From NCBI GenBank assembly GCA_947441615.1, contig CANEUH010000001.1, positions 186,001-250,000 of the forward strand: a stretch of 64,000 bases of DNA. Reading direction: 5' to 3'. This stretch comes from Bacteriovoracaceae bacterium (GTDB lineage Bacteria; Bdellovibrionota; Bacteriovoracia; Bacteriovoracales; Bacteriovoracaceae). Below the pieces are notes generated by a model, which saw nothing but the letters and a program-made list of their open reading frames with translations, was not told where the DNA came from and did not search any database. Shown in pieces: positions 34,811 to 43,833 of the stretch (positions within the stretch are counted from its first letter, which is position 1; the number at the start of each line of letters is the position of its first letter). Both the position numbers and the translations under genes were made by a program.

Positions 34811-36043
34811 TTAGTGATTTTTTAACCACTCATTAGCGTATTTTTTACCGGCCTCAACTCCTGGTTGATTAAAGGGGTTAACTTTAAGGAGTTCGCCGAC
34901 CATCACGGTCAGGCATTCAGTGAAAAGAACTAATTGTCCCACAGACTCTTCGTTTAGTTGTGGAATAGATAAATGAACGACGTGTCGATCATTTTCACTT
35001 AGTGCCGTCAGTGTTCCTTCTAGCTCTGCCTTCATTAAGTCAGATAAGGTAAAAGCTGAGAGGTTTTTGAAACTTTCAGCTGCAAGATTATTTTTTAGAG
35101 AATAATTCGTTTGATGTTTATGAACCTCAAGGATAAAAATGATTTTATCTTTAGGTCCTTCCATAAAAAGTTGCATCTGAGAATGTTGGTCTGTCGCACC
35201 GTAGGCAGGAATCGGTGTAAGCCCTTTTCCATCTTTACCGAGGCTTTCTGCCCATAATTGAACAAACCAAGATGAAAAATCTTTTAAAAGGGAAGAGTAG
35301 GGCATAAGTACTGTTTGTTTAACGCCCTTGTCATGCAGAGATTTAATCCAGAACGCCAAATCAAAGAATGACTTAGACTCACATAGTGTCGACAATTCTT
35401 TTTGAATTTTTTTCGCTCCGTAAAGAATAGCTTCATTATTAATGCCGGCAAAAAAAGCAGGTAAAAAACCAACTGGCGTTAGCACAGAAAAGCGACCACC
35501 AATATTTGAAGGGATATCTAGCGTTGTAATATTCCATGTCTTGGATAATTTCCGTAATTCGCCTTTTTCAGGGTCTGTACAAAAGACGAAGTAATCCTTG
35601 AAGGACTCTTCATTTATTCCGAGCCGATTAAGTTCATTGATGATGATCGCCATGGCCGCAACCGTTTCAGCTGTTGTTCCAGATTTTGAAACTACGTAGA
35701 CGAGAGATTCTTTAAGGTTCACTTTATTAAGTTTTTTAGAAAGGTCATCAGGATCAATGTTGTTAATAAATGTAAATTGGCATCCTGTTTCTTTTCCCAG
35801 TGCCGAGATAAGCATCTCTGGGCCTAGCGCACTTCCTCCAATTCCAATGTGTATGAAGTGTTTTTTATGTTTGAAATGCTCATAAACTTTTCTAGTTTCA
35901 TCTAAAAGTTCAATATTTTCGGGTAATCTAAAAAAACCAATCTCACTAGAAGAAAGAGTTGTTCCATAGTTTTGAACTGCCTCTTTCATGTCAGAATCAT
36001 TTAGAGCTAATTTGTGGGAAGATCTAATATTCCAACTAAGCAT
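34811..36043 (-). CDS. pgi: Glucose-6-phosphate isomerase
   Basis: A 410-aa enzyme interconverting glucose-6-P and fructose-6-P. Motifs: GIGGSALGPEML, VSKSGTTAETVA, NIGGRFSVLTPVGFLP and the C-terminal QPGVEAGKKYA with the catalytic Lys. It is shorter than E. coli Pgi (549) but similar to compact bacterial forms. The ATG at 36043 overlaps the upstream acyl-CoA dehydrogenase stop; the frame extends 11 codons to a TTG that I reject. It connects the PTS sugar uptake system to glycolysis. Confidence 0.93.
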   Translation of the reverse strand: MLSWNIRSSHKLALNDSDMKEAVQNYGTTLSSSEIGFFRLPENIELLDETRKVYEHFKHKKHFIHIGIGGSALGPEMLISALGKETGCQFTFINNIDPDDLSKKLNKVNLKESLVYVVSKSGTTAETVAAMAIIINELNRLGINEESFKDYFVFCTDPEKGELRKLSKTWNITTLDIPSNIGGRFSVLTPVGFLPAFFAGINNEAILYGAKKIQKELSTLCESKSFFDLAFWIKSLHDKGVKQTVLMPYSSLLKDFSSWFVQLWAESLGKDGKGLTPIPAYGATDQHSQMQLFMEGPKDKIIFILEVHKHQTNYSLKNNLAAESFKNLSAFTLSDLMKAELEGTLTALSENDRHVVHLSIPQLNEESVGQLVLFTECLTVMVGELLKVNPFNQPGVEAGKKYANEWLKNH

Positions 36044-37175
36044 GCTGTTCGTACTCTTTTTTAAGGTGGCGGGCAATGACCACTCTTTGAATTTGGTTTG
36101 TTCCTTCGACGATTTGAAGAACCTTTGCGTCTCTCATGAAGCGCTCAACAGGGTATTCAGATGTATACCCAACGCCACCTAAAACTTGAACAGCATCCGT
36201 TGTTACTTTCATTGCAGTGTCTGTCGCTTTAAGTTTTGCCATTGAACAGAGTTTTGAATTTGGCCTATTTGTATCAAGTGAATGACAGGCCGAGTGAACT
36301 AAAAAACGAGATGCTTCCGTTTCAGTGGCCATATCAGCGATCATAAACTGAAGACCCTGGAAGTCAAAAATAGCTTGCTTAAATTGTTGGCGAGTCAGTG
36401 AGTATTTAATCGCCTCATCTAATGCTCTTTGAGCGCAACCAATACCAATCGCCGCTATCGCAACACGACCTCTATCAAGACCACCCATAGCAACTTTAAA
36501 GCCCTGACCTTCATCAAGAAGCCTATTCTCTTCGGGAACAAAACAATTTTCAAAAACAATTTCTCGCGTAGGAGACGTTTTCCATCCCATCTTCTTTTCA
36601 GCTTTGCCGTAGCTGAATCCTTTCATACCGTCTGTAACAATAAAAGCTGAGATACCCTTAGCTCCTTCACCACCAGTTCTTGCCATCACAATATAGGTTT
36701 TTGCGACACCGGCCGAGGTGATCCACATTTTAGTGCCATTCAGGATATAGCCGCCTTCAACTTTTTTAGCAGTGGTCTTCATATTGGCAGCATCTGAACC
36801 AGAATGCGATTCAGATAAAGCAAAGGCTCCAATTTCTTTTCCAGAAGTTAGTTCTGGAAGATACTTTTCTTTTTGCGACTTATTTCCGAATTCCAAAAGG
36901 ATAGATTGAACCATTGAAGACACTGAAACAGTCACAGCGTAGGGCACAGACGTTTTTGCAATCTCTTCAAGTGCATAACAATAATCCATGTACGACAGAC
37001 CCGCTCCACCAAATTCTTCTGGGATAGTGATACCAGTCACTCCATAATCCCCAAGACCTTGAAAGATTTCTTTTCGAAACGTTCCACTGGCATCGTCGTG
37101 CTCCATATGAGGTTCAATGGAGGTTTCACAGAATTTTTTTAAATTTAAAACGAGTTCTTTTTGAAATTCATTCAT
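36036..37175 (-). CDS. Acyl-CoA dehydrogenase
   Basis: A 379-aa FAD flavoprotein. Family blocks are ALSESHSGSDAANMK, KMWITSAGVAKTY and the catalytic-Glu region IVEGTNQIQRVVIA, which places the base in the butyryl/medium-chain position. It lies 3 nt downstream of another acyl-CoA dehydrogenase and overlaps pgi. The differing catalytic regions of the pair suggest different chain or branch preferences. Confidence 0.92.
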   Translation of the reverse strand: MNEFQKELVLNLKKFCETSIEPHMEHDDASGTFRKEIFQGLGDYGVTGITIPEEFGGAGLSYMDYCYALEEIAKTSVPYAVTVSVSSMVQSILLEFGNKSQKEKYLPELTSGKEIGAFALSESHSGSDAANMKTTAKKVEGGYILNGTKMWITSAGVAKTYIVMARTGGEGAKGISAFIVTDGMKGFSYGKAEKKMGWKTSPTREIVFENCFVPEENRLLDEGQGFKVAMGGLDRGRVAIAAIGIGCAQRALDEAIKYSLTRQQFKQAIFDFQGLQFMIADMATETEASRFLVHSACHSLDTNRPNSKLCSMAKLKATDTAMKVTTDAVQVLGGVGYTSEYPVERFMRDAKVLQIVEGTNQIQRVVIARHLKKEYEQHA

Positions 37176-37178
37176 TTC

Positions 37179-38324
37179 TTATTCTCTTAAAGCATCTTTT
37201 AATAAATTTTTAGCAATGATCATAATCATGACTTCATTTGTTCCAGCACCAATTTCATTAAGCTTGTTATCTCTCATCATGCGTTCAACTGGGAATTCTC
37301 GTGAATAACCGTAGCCCCCATGAAGTTGAATGGCATCGAGTGCGATTTTTGTCGCCATCTTTGGAAGTTGAAGCTTTACAGCAGAAGCAAGTGAGTTCGA
37401 TTTTACGCCATAGTCGTATTCGTAACAAACAGTGTAGAGCATTCTTCTCATTGCTTCAGTTTCTGAATACATCTCGGCGATCATCTTTTGAATCAATTGA
37501 AAATTCGCAAGATTCTTTCCAAACTGCTTTCTCTCGCCAGCGTATTTGATACATTGATCGAGGCATGCTTGTGCAATACCCAAGGAGATTCCTGCGATTG
37601 TGATCCTTTCGATCTCAAGATTCTTCATCATGTGATGAACCGAATCACCCTCGGATCCAACTCTATTGGCCAGTGGAACCCTCGCTTTATCAAACGAAAG
37701 CTCTCCGGTTGGTGATGATCTCATCCCCATTTTGTGAATTTCTTTTGAAACAGAAAAACCAGGAGTTCCCTTTTCAACAATAAAAGTCGTTAAGTCTTTT
37801 TTACCAGGTCCAGTTCTTGTGTAGAGGTAAACTACATCGGCGTATTGAGCATTCGTGATCCACATCTTATTACCTGTGATCTCGTAGAAATCACCATTTT
37901 TTACAGCTTTTGTTTGCATGCCAACGGCATCTGAACCGAAGCCCGGTTCTGACATTCCCATGCATCCAACGTGCTCGCCTGAAATTAACTTAGGAAGATA
38001 TTTTAACTTCTGTTCATGTGAACCATTGTTGTTGAGGTTGTTCACGCACAAAATAGTGTGGGCGAGGTATGATAAAGTGGAGCCAGCGCAAGCTTTACCA
38101 AATTCTTCCATCACAATCGTTGCAGCTGTTGCACCCATGCCCGAGCCGCCATAATCCGGATCAGAAGTGATCCCTAAAAGACCAAGATCACCCATGTGCT
38201 TAAAGGCCTTAAGATTAAAAGTTTCATCGTGATCATGCTTTTCAGCAAATGGAGCGAGCTCGTTTTGAGCGAAATCACGGCATACTTTTTGAATTTCTTT
38301 TTCTTCAGAGGTGAAAAACCACAT
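37179..38324 (-). CDS. Acyl-CoA dehydrogenase, isovaleryl-CoA type
   Basis: A 381-aa FAD flavoprotein. MSEPGFGSDAVGMQ and KMWITNAQYADVV are family blocks. At the usual catalytic site it reads EIGAGTNEVMIM (Gly/Ala instead of Glu), as in isovaleryl-CoA dehydrogenase. There the base is moved to an earlier helix; here NLEIERITIAG has Glu at the matching place. Branched-chain substrates, for example from leucine of prey protein, are therefore likely but not proven. It is first in the acd-acd-pgi unit. Confidence 0.9.
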   Translation of the reverse strand: MWFFTSEEKEIQKVCRDFAQNELAPFAEKHDHDETFNLKAFKHMGDLGLLGITSDPDYGGSGMGATAATIVMEEFGKACAGSTLSYLAHTILCVNNLNNNGSHEQKLKYLPKLISGEHVGCMGMSEPGFGSDAVGMQTKAVKNGDFYEITGNKMWITNAQYADVVYLYTRTGPGKKDLTTFIVEKGTPGFSVSKEIHKMGMRSSPTGELSFDKARVPLANRVGSEGDSVHHMMKNLEIERITIAGISLGIAQACLDQCIKYAGERKQFGKNLANFQLIQKMIAEMYSETEAMRRMLYTVCYEYDYGVKSNSLASAVKLQLPKMATKIALDAIQLHGGYGYSREFPVERMMRDNKLNEIGAGTNEVMIMIIAKNLLKDALRE

Positions 38325-38349
38325 AGCAGCGTCCTTTTGGTAGTAACAT

Positions 38350-38378
38350 AGTGTAGCGGAAAAATCGGTCTTTGTTAA
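38350..38378 (-). promoter_or_regulatory. Promoter of the acd-acd-pgi operon
   Basis: Minus strand: TTAACA (38378-38373), 17-nt spacer, TACACT (38355-38350). It ends 26 nt before the ATG. It overlaps a divergent promoter. Confidence 0.45.
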
Positions 38379-38400
38379 AGCAAATGCACCCCATTATTTT
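38372..38400 (+). promoter_or_regulatory. Promoter of the 38438 gene
   Basis: TTGTTA (38372-38377), 17-nt spacer, TATTTT (38395-38400). Its -35 box lies almost exactly over that of the leftward operon's promoter. Confidence 0.4.
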
Positions 38401-38437
38401 GATACACTTATTATTATTTATCGAGCTAAAATGAACT

Positions 38438-40150
38438 GTGGCCTACTTAGAAAATGCTAAACAATTTGATCCTGTGCGACCTGGTGAGCAGTGGTTTTTT
38501 TATTGGAAAACCTCAGCAGCTCTGTGGGAGAGCCGAATCCTTCAATTCTCTAGGGATGAAGTCATTTTTATTCCCGTACATTGGGGACTTCATGGAGATT
38601 CACCCGGAAACTGGGATTTTGGTAGCTCAGTTCCAGAAAGGGATTTATTACGCCTTACTGATTTGTTGACGCAGCATGGTCGAAAATTTTGTTGGATTCT
38701 GCCGATGACGGCCGCCCCCCATCTGCCCAATGGGGGTGTTCCAGCATACGCAGCTAGAACTCTTGCCCTTACGAGAAGTGGAGTTCACTACGCTGTTTTA
38801 GATAATGAATTCAATTTGAATAAGATGTATTCCTTTTTCGAGCCAAAGATTTTTCAATCTTACACAGATTTCTTAAAAGGCTTTGGTACATTTTTGGGAA
38901 TTAATAAAATTAAATCCCCCGTATGGGGTGCCCAATTTTATTATTATCAAGATGGGGAGTTATTTTCATTTTTTGAGGATTGTTCTCTGGCCTTTGAGCA
39001 AGGATTTTCGCGTTACCTTAAGAAAAATCAGCCTGATGGAACTGATCTGACGGATCCAGTTACTGAAGCTCAATTAAAAGAGAATTTTACCAAAGAGGTA
39101 AGTGACCTCTTTGTCACCACCGCAGAAGCGGCCCTTGGTCCTTTTTGGATGGGAGCAAAAAAGATTGTGGCACTGGGATCTGGCCCCCAAGAAACCATTT
39201 TACGCTCTATTTCTACTGGAAAGTCTCAACTAGAATATACCCGAGATATTTTTTATCATTTTGTTAATTCAAATTGGATGTCTAGTGTCTTACTTTCATC
39301 AACAGAAAAAAAAGAATGCTTAAGCTGGATTCTATCTGAACATTTTGGCCCAAAAGAAATTGAAGAAAAATATAATTATCATGCCTATAGTTCAAATCTT
39401 AGTGATGAATTTAAACCGTTCGGCGTAATCGACATTTTCACTAATAAAAAACAAGATTGTTTTCAAAAAAATGGTTTAATTTCCTACTTAGACACGAGTT
39501 TCCGCTGGCTTTACCAAGTCAATGAGAAGCTACCTTTCACTGCTGAATGGATTGATTCTCATCAACATAAAGTTAAAGTCTTTCACGGGTCTGATCTTGA
39601 TCGAACGACCTTTGCCCAAATGTTAAAACTTTTCTTGATGGGCCAAACGGTCCTTCTTGATAGAACAGGAATTGGTGAGGGACTAGATAAAAAATTACAA
39701 ATATTTTTAATTGAAAATAATTTAAAAATTCAATCTGTTAATTATATGACTCCAACTCAATTGTGTGAACTTGGAGAAGGTAAGCTCATTATATTTGAGG
39801 GTGAAAGATTGAATGAAAACCCTTCCAGAGACAAATTTTGGAGTCACATCTTTAAATTTCTGAATTTGGTGCAACCAGAAATGAAAATGGATAAAGACGT
39901 CTTTACCATGTGGAGAATTAGAGCGACTTCAAATCATGAATTGTCTTATTTGGATGTGAGACGAGTCAATATATACAATCCAACCAGCTATAAAAAGACC
40001 GTTACTATCAGGACCCACAAACACTTTGCCTTTATGAAAATGGTCGATCCAACGAGAGCGAATGCGAAGTCAACTTCAGAGGGAGTCGATGTAGAACTTC
40101 TTCCTCATGGGAAAATAGCTCTCGATTTTGGGCATTACGAGGAACGCTAA
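38438..40150 (+). CDS. Possible glycoside-hydrolase-like TIM-barrel protein, unknown
   Basis: A 570-aa soluble protein that I do not firmly recognise. Residues 40-180 recall the N-terminal barrel of beta-galactosidase-like families: IPVHWGLHGDSPGNWDF, LTQHGRKFCWILPMTAAP and later AFEQGFSRYLKK. A middle region and an alpha/beta part (about 375-480, TVLLDRTGIGEG, LIIFEGERLNE) follow, then a beta-rich end (KTVTIRTHKHFAF). I see no pair of catalytic acids that I would defend. It starts with GTG (38438) without a clear ribosome site. Its stop overlaps the next gene (TAATG), so the two probably act together. Confidence 0.6.
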   Translation: MAYLENAKQFDPVRPGEQWFFYWKTSAALWESRILQFSRDEVIFIPVHWGLHGDSPGNWDFGSSVPERDLLRLTDLLTQHGRKFCWILPMTAAPHLPNGGVPAYAARTLALTRSGVHYAVLDNEFNLNKMYSFFEPKIFQSYTDFLKGFGTFLGINKIKSPVWGAQFYYYQDGELFSFFEDCSLAFEQGFSRYLKKNQPDGTDLTDPVTEAQLKENFTKEVSDLFVTTAEAALGPFWMGAKKIVALGSGPQETILRSISTGKSQLEYTRDIFYHFVNSNWMSSVLLSSTEKKECLSWILSEHFGPKEIEEKYNYHAYSSNLSDEFKPFGVIDIFTNKKQDCFQKNGLISYLDTSFRWLYQVNEKLPFTAEWIDSHQHKVKVFHGSDLDRTTFAQMLKLFLMGQTVLLDRTGIGEGLDKKLQIFLIENNLKIQSVNYMTPTQLCELGEGKLIIFEGERLNENPSRDKFWSHIFKFLNLVQPEMKMDKDVFTMWRIRATSNHELSYLDVRRVNIYNPTSYKKTVTIRTHKHFAFMKMVDPTRANAKSTSEGVDVELLPHGKIALDFGHYEER

Positions 40151-40536
40151 TGGCACTTCATTTGATTTATCATTTTCAGACTTCTCAGAATCAGGATCTT
40201 GAATTTCGGCCTGCAAGCTACGGAGTTGTTTATTTTTTTTCAGAATCAGGTTTCCTCGAGAAAAATTTACTGATTGAAATGTCTAAAACAGTTCCTGAAG
40301 CCGATCACGAGCGACTTACTTTTTTAAGTTTGGATGATTTAAAGACATTCGCCTTAAGAGTGAGTCAGGAATTATCTCAAAACGAAGTAAGGCTCATTTC
40401 TGTGCAAGATTATAATATTGGAATCGACGGCGCCAAAGATCTTAAGTCTTTTCAGTCTGTATTTGAAAAATATGGTGAAGTTGTTCAGCATGAAAATGCT
40501 AAGAAAAAGAATTTGTTCTCTAAACTATTTTCTTAA
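40150..40536 (+). CDS. Hypothetical protein paired with the 38438 gene
   Basis: A 128-aa soluble protein. An alpha/beta N-terminus (ALHLIYHFQTSQ, YGVVYFFSESG) leads to a Lys-rich C-terminus (AKKKNLFSKLFS). No motif is known to me. The start overlaps the previous stop by one base, and its small size suggests an accessory subunit of the preceding protein. Confidence 0.65.
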   Translation: MALHLIYHFQTSQNQDLEFRPASYGVVYFFSESGFLEKNLLIEMSKTVPEADHERLTFLSLDDLKTFALRVSQELSQNEVRLISVQDYNIGIDGAKDLKSFQSVFEKYGEVVQHENAKKKNLFSKLFS

Positions 40537-40539
40537 ACA

Positions 40540-40677
40540 TTATCTTTTGCCCTTCTCTGGCATGACCTCTTGATAGGGGGCGGTTCTTTTTTTGTCTTCT
40601 TGTTGTTGTTTGTCTTTCTTATCTTCGCATGAGAGGCAAAGAAAAATGAGTATCAAGGCCAGAGTTAAGATCTTCAT
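40540..40677 (-). CDS. 45-aa lipoprotein
   Basis: A tiny lipoprotein. The signal (ALILIFLCLSC, acylated Cys at 17) is followed by only 28 mostly charged residues (EDKKDKQQQEDKKR). AAGGAGGGG, an unusually strong ribosome site, precedes the ATG at 40677, so I choose this start over an upstream one 15 codons earlier. It resembles small entericidin-like or tethering lipoproteins in plan only. Confidence 0.65.
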   Translation of the reverse strand: MKILTLALILIFLCLSCEDKKDKQQQEDKKRTAPYQEVMPEKGKR

Positions 40678-40857
40678 TTCGCCCCTCCTTGGGTTAGAGG
40701 TATTTTGCTCCAACTCCTGCAATCTCGGGAAATTGTAGAAGCTGAATTTTCTTTAAGTTATTGAAAAATATAAGATTTTATCGGTCATTGTAAACTTCGC
40801 CATGGGTCGGCATTTTCCTTGCAAAACCATTTGCATTCACTTACTTATACACCCCAT

Positions 40858-41976
40858 ATGAAGCCCTCTTTTTTTGATTTAACTTATGATGATTTAAAAA
40901 ATCTTCTCATTGAGAAGGGCTTTTCCCCATTTGGTGCAACTCAAATATTTGATTGGGTTTATAAGAAATGGGTCCATCAACCAGAAGAATGGTCAAACGT
41001 CTCAAAAGCGGCCAAGGAATTTTTTAAAGAAAATTATGACTTTGCACTTCTAAAAGTTGTTTGGAATGGTCTATCAAAAGATGGAACAAGAAAGTTTTTA
41101 GTTAAGATGAATGATGGGCAAACAGTTGAATCCGTCGCAATTGCGGCAAGGGATCGTCTAACTCTTTGTGTTTCTTCACAGGTTGGATGTGCCGTTGGTT
41201 GCACTTTTTGTCATACCGCGACTCAAGGACTAAAGAGACATTTGAAAACAAGTGAAGTTGTTCTTCAGTATGTTACGATTCAAAAATGGCTTATGGATGA
41301 GGTTAGTTCCGATGTGAAATTAACCAATATCGTTTACATGGGTCAGGGAGAGCCTCTTCATAATTTCGAAAACATGAAAAAGGCGACTCTCATTTTTATG
41401 AGTGAAAAAGGTCTAGGTTTAGGTCAAAGAAGAATCACTCTTTCAACTTCTGGTCTTGTTCCAGCAATTGAAAAATTAGCAGAAGATTTCCCTCCGGTTA
41501 ATATAGCTCTCTCTCTTCACTCGGCAAGAAATGACGTTAGAACTGAGCTTATGCCTATTAACAAAGTCTATGATCTTGAAAGATTATTTAAAGCGATAAA
41601 ACTCATCCCTCTTAAAGCACACCGTAGAATCACTTATGAGTACTTACTCATCGATGGGATGAACGACTCCATGGACGATGTTGTTGCTCTGGCCAATCTT
41701 CTCAATTCAAAAGAATCGAAAATCAATTTGATTCCATTTAATGAATTTCCGGGATCAAAATATAAAAGACCTTCCGAACAGAAAATTATGTGGTTTCTGG
41801 ACCAGATGATTAAGCGCGGATTTACCTGTACGATAAGAACCACCAAAGGTAGCGATATCCTGGCCGCTTGCGGTCAACTTAAGAGCGAATTTGAAAAATT
41901 AAACCTATGGGACAATGAAAGGCCAGTCGTTATTCCGAGTATTGCCAGTAGCGTACTTCAGAATCAAGCTCGGTAG
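40858..41976 (+). CDS. rlmN: Dual-specificity 23S rRNA/tRNA adenine C2-methyltransferase RlmN
   Basis: About 372 aa. This radical-SAM enzyme methylates A2503 of 23S rRNA and A37 of some tRNAs. The cluster motif CAVGCTFC (about 111-118) has the RlmN C-x3-C-x2-C spacing. YMGQGEPLHN, ITLSTSGLVP and the methyl-carrying Cys in DILAACGQL are all present. The ATG at 40858 starts the conserved KPSFFDLTYDDL; a TTG 13 codons upstream has no ribosome site. It is convergent with a small exported-protein gene, overlapping by 47 nt. Confidence 0.95.
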   Translation: MKPSFFDLTYDDLKNLLIEKGFSPFGATQIFDWVYKKWVHQPEEWSNVSKAAKEFFKENYDFALLKVVWNGLSKDGTRKFLVKMNDGQTVESVAIAARDRLTLCVSSQVGCAVGCTFCHTATQGLKRHLKTSEVVLQYVTIQKWLMDEVSSDVKLTNIVYMGQGEPLHNFENMKKATLIFMSEKGLGLGQRRITLSTSGLVPAIEKLAEDFPPVNIALSLHSARNDVRTELMPINKVYDLERLFKAIKLIPLKAHRRITYEYLLIDGMNDSMDDVVALANLLNSKESKINLIPFNEFPGSKYKRPSEQKIMWFLDQMIKRGFTCTIRTTKGSDILAACGQLKSEFEKLNLWDNERPVVIPSIASSVLQNQAR

Positions 41977-42190
41977 TTTCAGATTTTGTAGGTTCATCAC
42001 CAGCTTTCATTTTTTTCTTTTTTATTTTTGACCCAGCAACTGAGCGTTGAGCGGATTGTTCCTCTACGGCTTTTTCTACCTTATACTTTTCAGCATCAAC
42101 CATAGAGTCGTGCACGATACTGTGATCCTTCTTGGCATAGGTGACAGTGACCCAAGATAGTAAAGCTAATAAAATTAGGTTCTTAATCAT
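41930..42190 (-). CDS. Small exported protein, unknown
   Basis: An 86-aa product with a probable signal peptide (LILLALLSWVTVTYA) and a charged, Lys/Glu-rich mature part (KIKKKKMKAGDEP). AGGGTG precedes the ATG. Its 3' end overlaps rlmN antisense by 47 nt; the signal peptide and ribosome site lie outside the overlap, which supports it as real. The function is unknown. Confidence 0.55.
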   Translation of the reverse strand: MIKNLILLALLSWVTVTYAKKDHSIVHDSMVDAEKYKVEKAVEEQSAQRSVAGSKIKKKKMKAGDEPTKSETTELDSEVRYWQYSE

Positions 42191-42382
42191 AAAAACACCC
42201 TTTTTTCACTCGACCCCCTAAAGGAAGCCTCTTTAGTTCTTTTCGGATTTAATAAAAAAAACTAAACCTAATTAAATATCAATTACTTAGAGTGCGTAAA
42301 AAAGAAAAGGTTTTGAGTTTGTAAGCATTTTTTGGGTGACATATTCTCGATATATTAGGACAGTTTAACTCCTGTATTAGTT

Positions 42383-42418
42383 GTTGTTATATATTACAAC
42401 GATCGTTCTAAAAACGAT
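42383..42418 (+). promoter_or_regulatory. Near-palindrome and hairpin upstream of the PLD gene
   Basis: GTTGTTATATATTACAAC (42383-42400) is an 18-bp palindrome with only two symmetric mismatches, covering a possible -10 (TATATT). Directly after it, ATCGTT-ctaaa-AACGAT (42402-42418) forms a 6-bp stem abutting GGAG, the ribosome site of the next gene. It may be an operator plus a leader hairpin. Confidence 0.4.
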
Positions 42419-42427
42419 GGAGACCCC

Positions 42428-43771
42428 GTGAAGTTTTTAAAAGTCTTAACTTTCGCCTCTCTTGTAGTAACCAGTGCCTATGGTAATGTGTCAGTATATT
42501 TTAATCAAAACTCACTCACTTCTTACACTGACCCATACAGGAACATTTCCCGTCGTGGAGATAATCTTGAAGCCGTTCTTATAAAGGAAGTGGCAGCTGC
42601 TAAAAAATCCATTTTTGTCGCAGTGCAAGAGATTCGTTTACCCTTACTTGCAAAGGCCCTTATCGAAAAACACAAAGAGGGTGTCGATGTTAGGATTGTT
42701 TTAGAACACGATTATAATTTTAATATCCTCTCTCAGCGTGATCCAAACACAGATGGTGAGTATGAAGCCTCAAAATTGACGGAGTTGAAGGCGCTTGTTG
42801 ATATGAACCGAGATGGCCGGATTCAAAAAGAAGAACTTGAAGCAAGAGACGCCATCTATATGCTCCAATCCGCAAATATAAAGATGATGGACGACACGTC
42901 TGATAATTCAAGCGGCTCAGGATTAATGCATCATAAATTTATGATCGTCGATGGTAAAACTACCGTCGTTAGTACGGCCAATTTCACACTAAGTTGCATT
43001 CATGGTGATATTTTAACTCCTTCCTCAAGAGGGAATGCAAATTCAATGACGGTTGTTCAATCAACAACATTTGCTAAAATCTTTACCGAAGAGTTCTCTC
43101 AACTTTGGGGAAATGGTCGTCGCGGAAATTTTGGTCATAACAAAACCTATCGCGGCCCAGTGACAACATCTGTAAAGGGAGCAAAAATAACTGTTCAATT
43201 TTCGCCAACTTCTCAAAGATATAACTGGGAAGAGTCCGTTAACGGTTTGATTGCTACCCACATTGGTAAGGCCAAGAGTTCAATCAATGCTGCATTGTTT
43301 GTTTTTTCTGACCAGAACATCTCTGATGCAATGGAGAAGAGGCACAATCAGGGCGTTGATATTGGTGTCATTATTGAGCCGAAATTTGCTTATCGATATT
43401 ATTCCGAGCTACTTGATCTTCTTGGTTTGGAAATGCTTAACCAGAAATGTAATTTTGAATCGGAAAATAATCCTTGGAAAAATGAGGCGAAAGATGTTGG
43501 TATGGCCTCTTTACCTTATGGCGACGTGCTTCATCATAAATTTGGAGTCGTAGATAACAGAACTGTTATCGTTGGATCTCAAAACTGGTCTGATGCGGCC
43601 AACTACATTAACGATGAGACACTCATCGTTATAGAGGATGCGACGATTGCTGGGCAGTTTACTCAGGAATATAACCGCATAAAAAAGACTGCTAGACTTG
43701 GGGCCACGACCTGGCTCAAAGATCAGATAAAAAAACAAGAAGAAGCCTGCGTTTATCTAGGACGCTATTAA
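42428..43771 (+). CDS. Exported phospholipase-D-family protein with EF-hand insertion
   Basis: A 447-aa protein with a signal peptide (VLTFASLVVTSAYG). Two HKD catalytic motifs are present: LMHHKFMIVDGK (about 167-177) and VLHHKFGVVDNR (about 366-377), each followed by a Ser-x-N pattern (STANFT, GSQNWSD). The first half holds an insertion at about 104-141 with a textbook EF-hand loop, DMNRDGRIQKEE (125-136), and a partner loop DPNTDGEYEASK lacking the last Glu. It probably hydrolyses phosphodiester bonds of lipid or nucleic acid under calcium control in the periplasm or outside. It starts with GTG and GGAG upstream. It stands alone. Confidence 0.9.
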   Translation: MKFLKVLTFASLVVTSAYGNVSVYFNQNSLTSYTDPYRNISRRGDNLEAVLIKEVAAAKKSIFVAVQEIRLPLLAKALIEKHKEGVDVRIVLEHDYNFNILSQRDPNTDGEYEASKLTELKALVDMNRDGRIQKEELEARDAIYMLQSANIKMMDDTSDNSSGSGLMHHKFMIVDGKTTVVSTANFTLSCIHGDILTPSSRGNANSMTVVQSTTFAKIFTEEFSQLWGNGRRGNFGHNKTYRGPVTTSVKGAKITVQFSPTSQRYNWEESVNGLIATHIGKAKSSINAALFVFSDQNISDAMEKRHNQGVDIGVIIEPKFAYRYYSELLDLLGLEMLNQKCNFESENNPWKNEAKDVGMASLPYGDVLHHKFGVVDNRTVIVGSQNWSDAANYINDETLIVIEDATIAGQFTQEYNRIKKTARLGATTWLKDQIKKQEEACVYLGRY

Positions 43772-43833
43772 TTCCTTTTTCCCTTAAATTTGAGTTATAA
43801 TCAAGGCTCCGGAAACTTATGGAAGGAGTTCTC

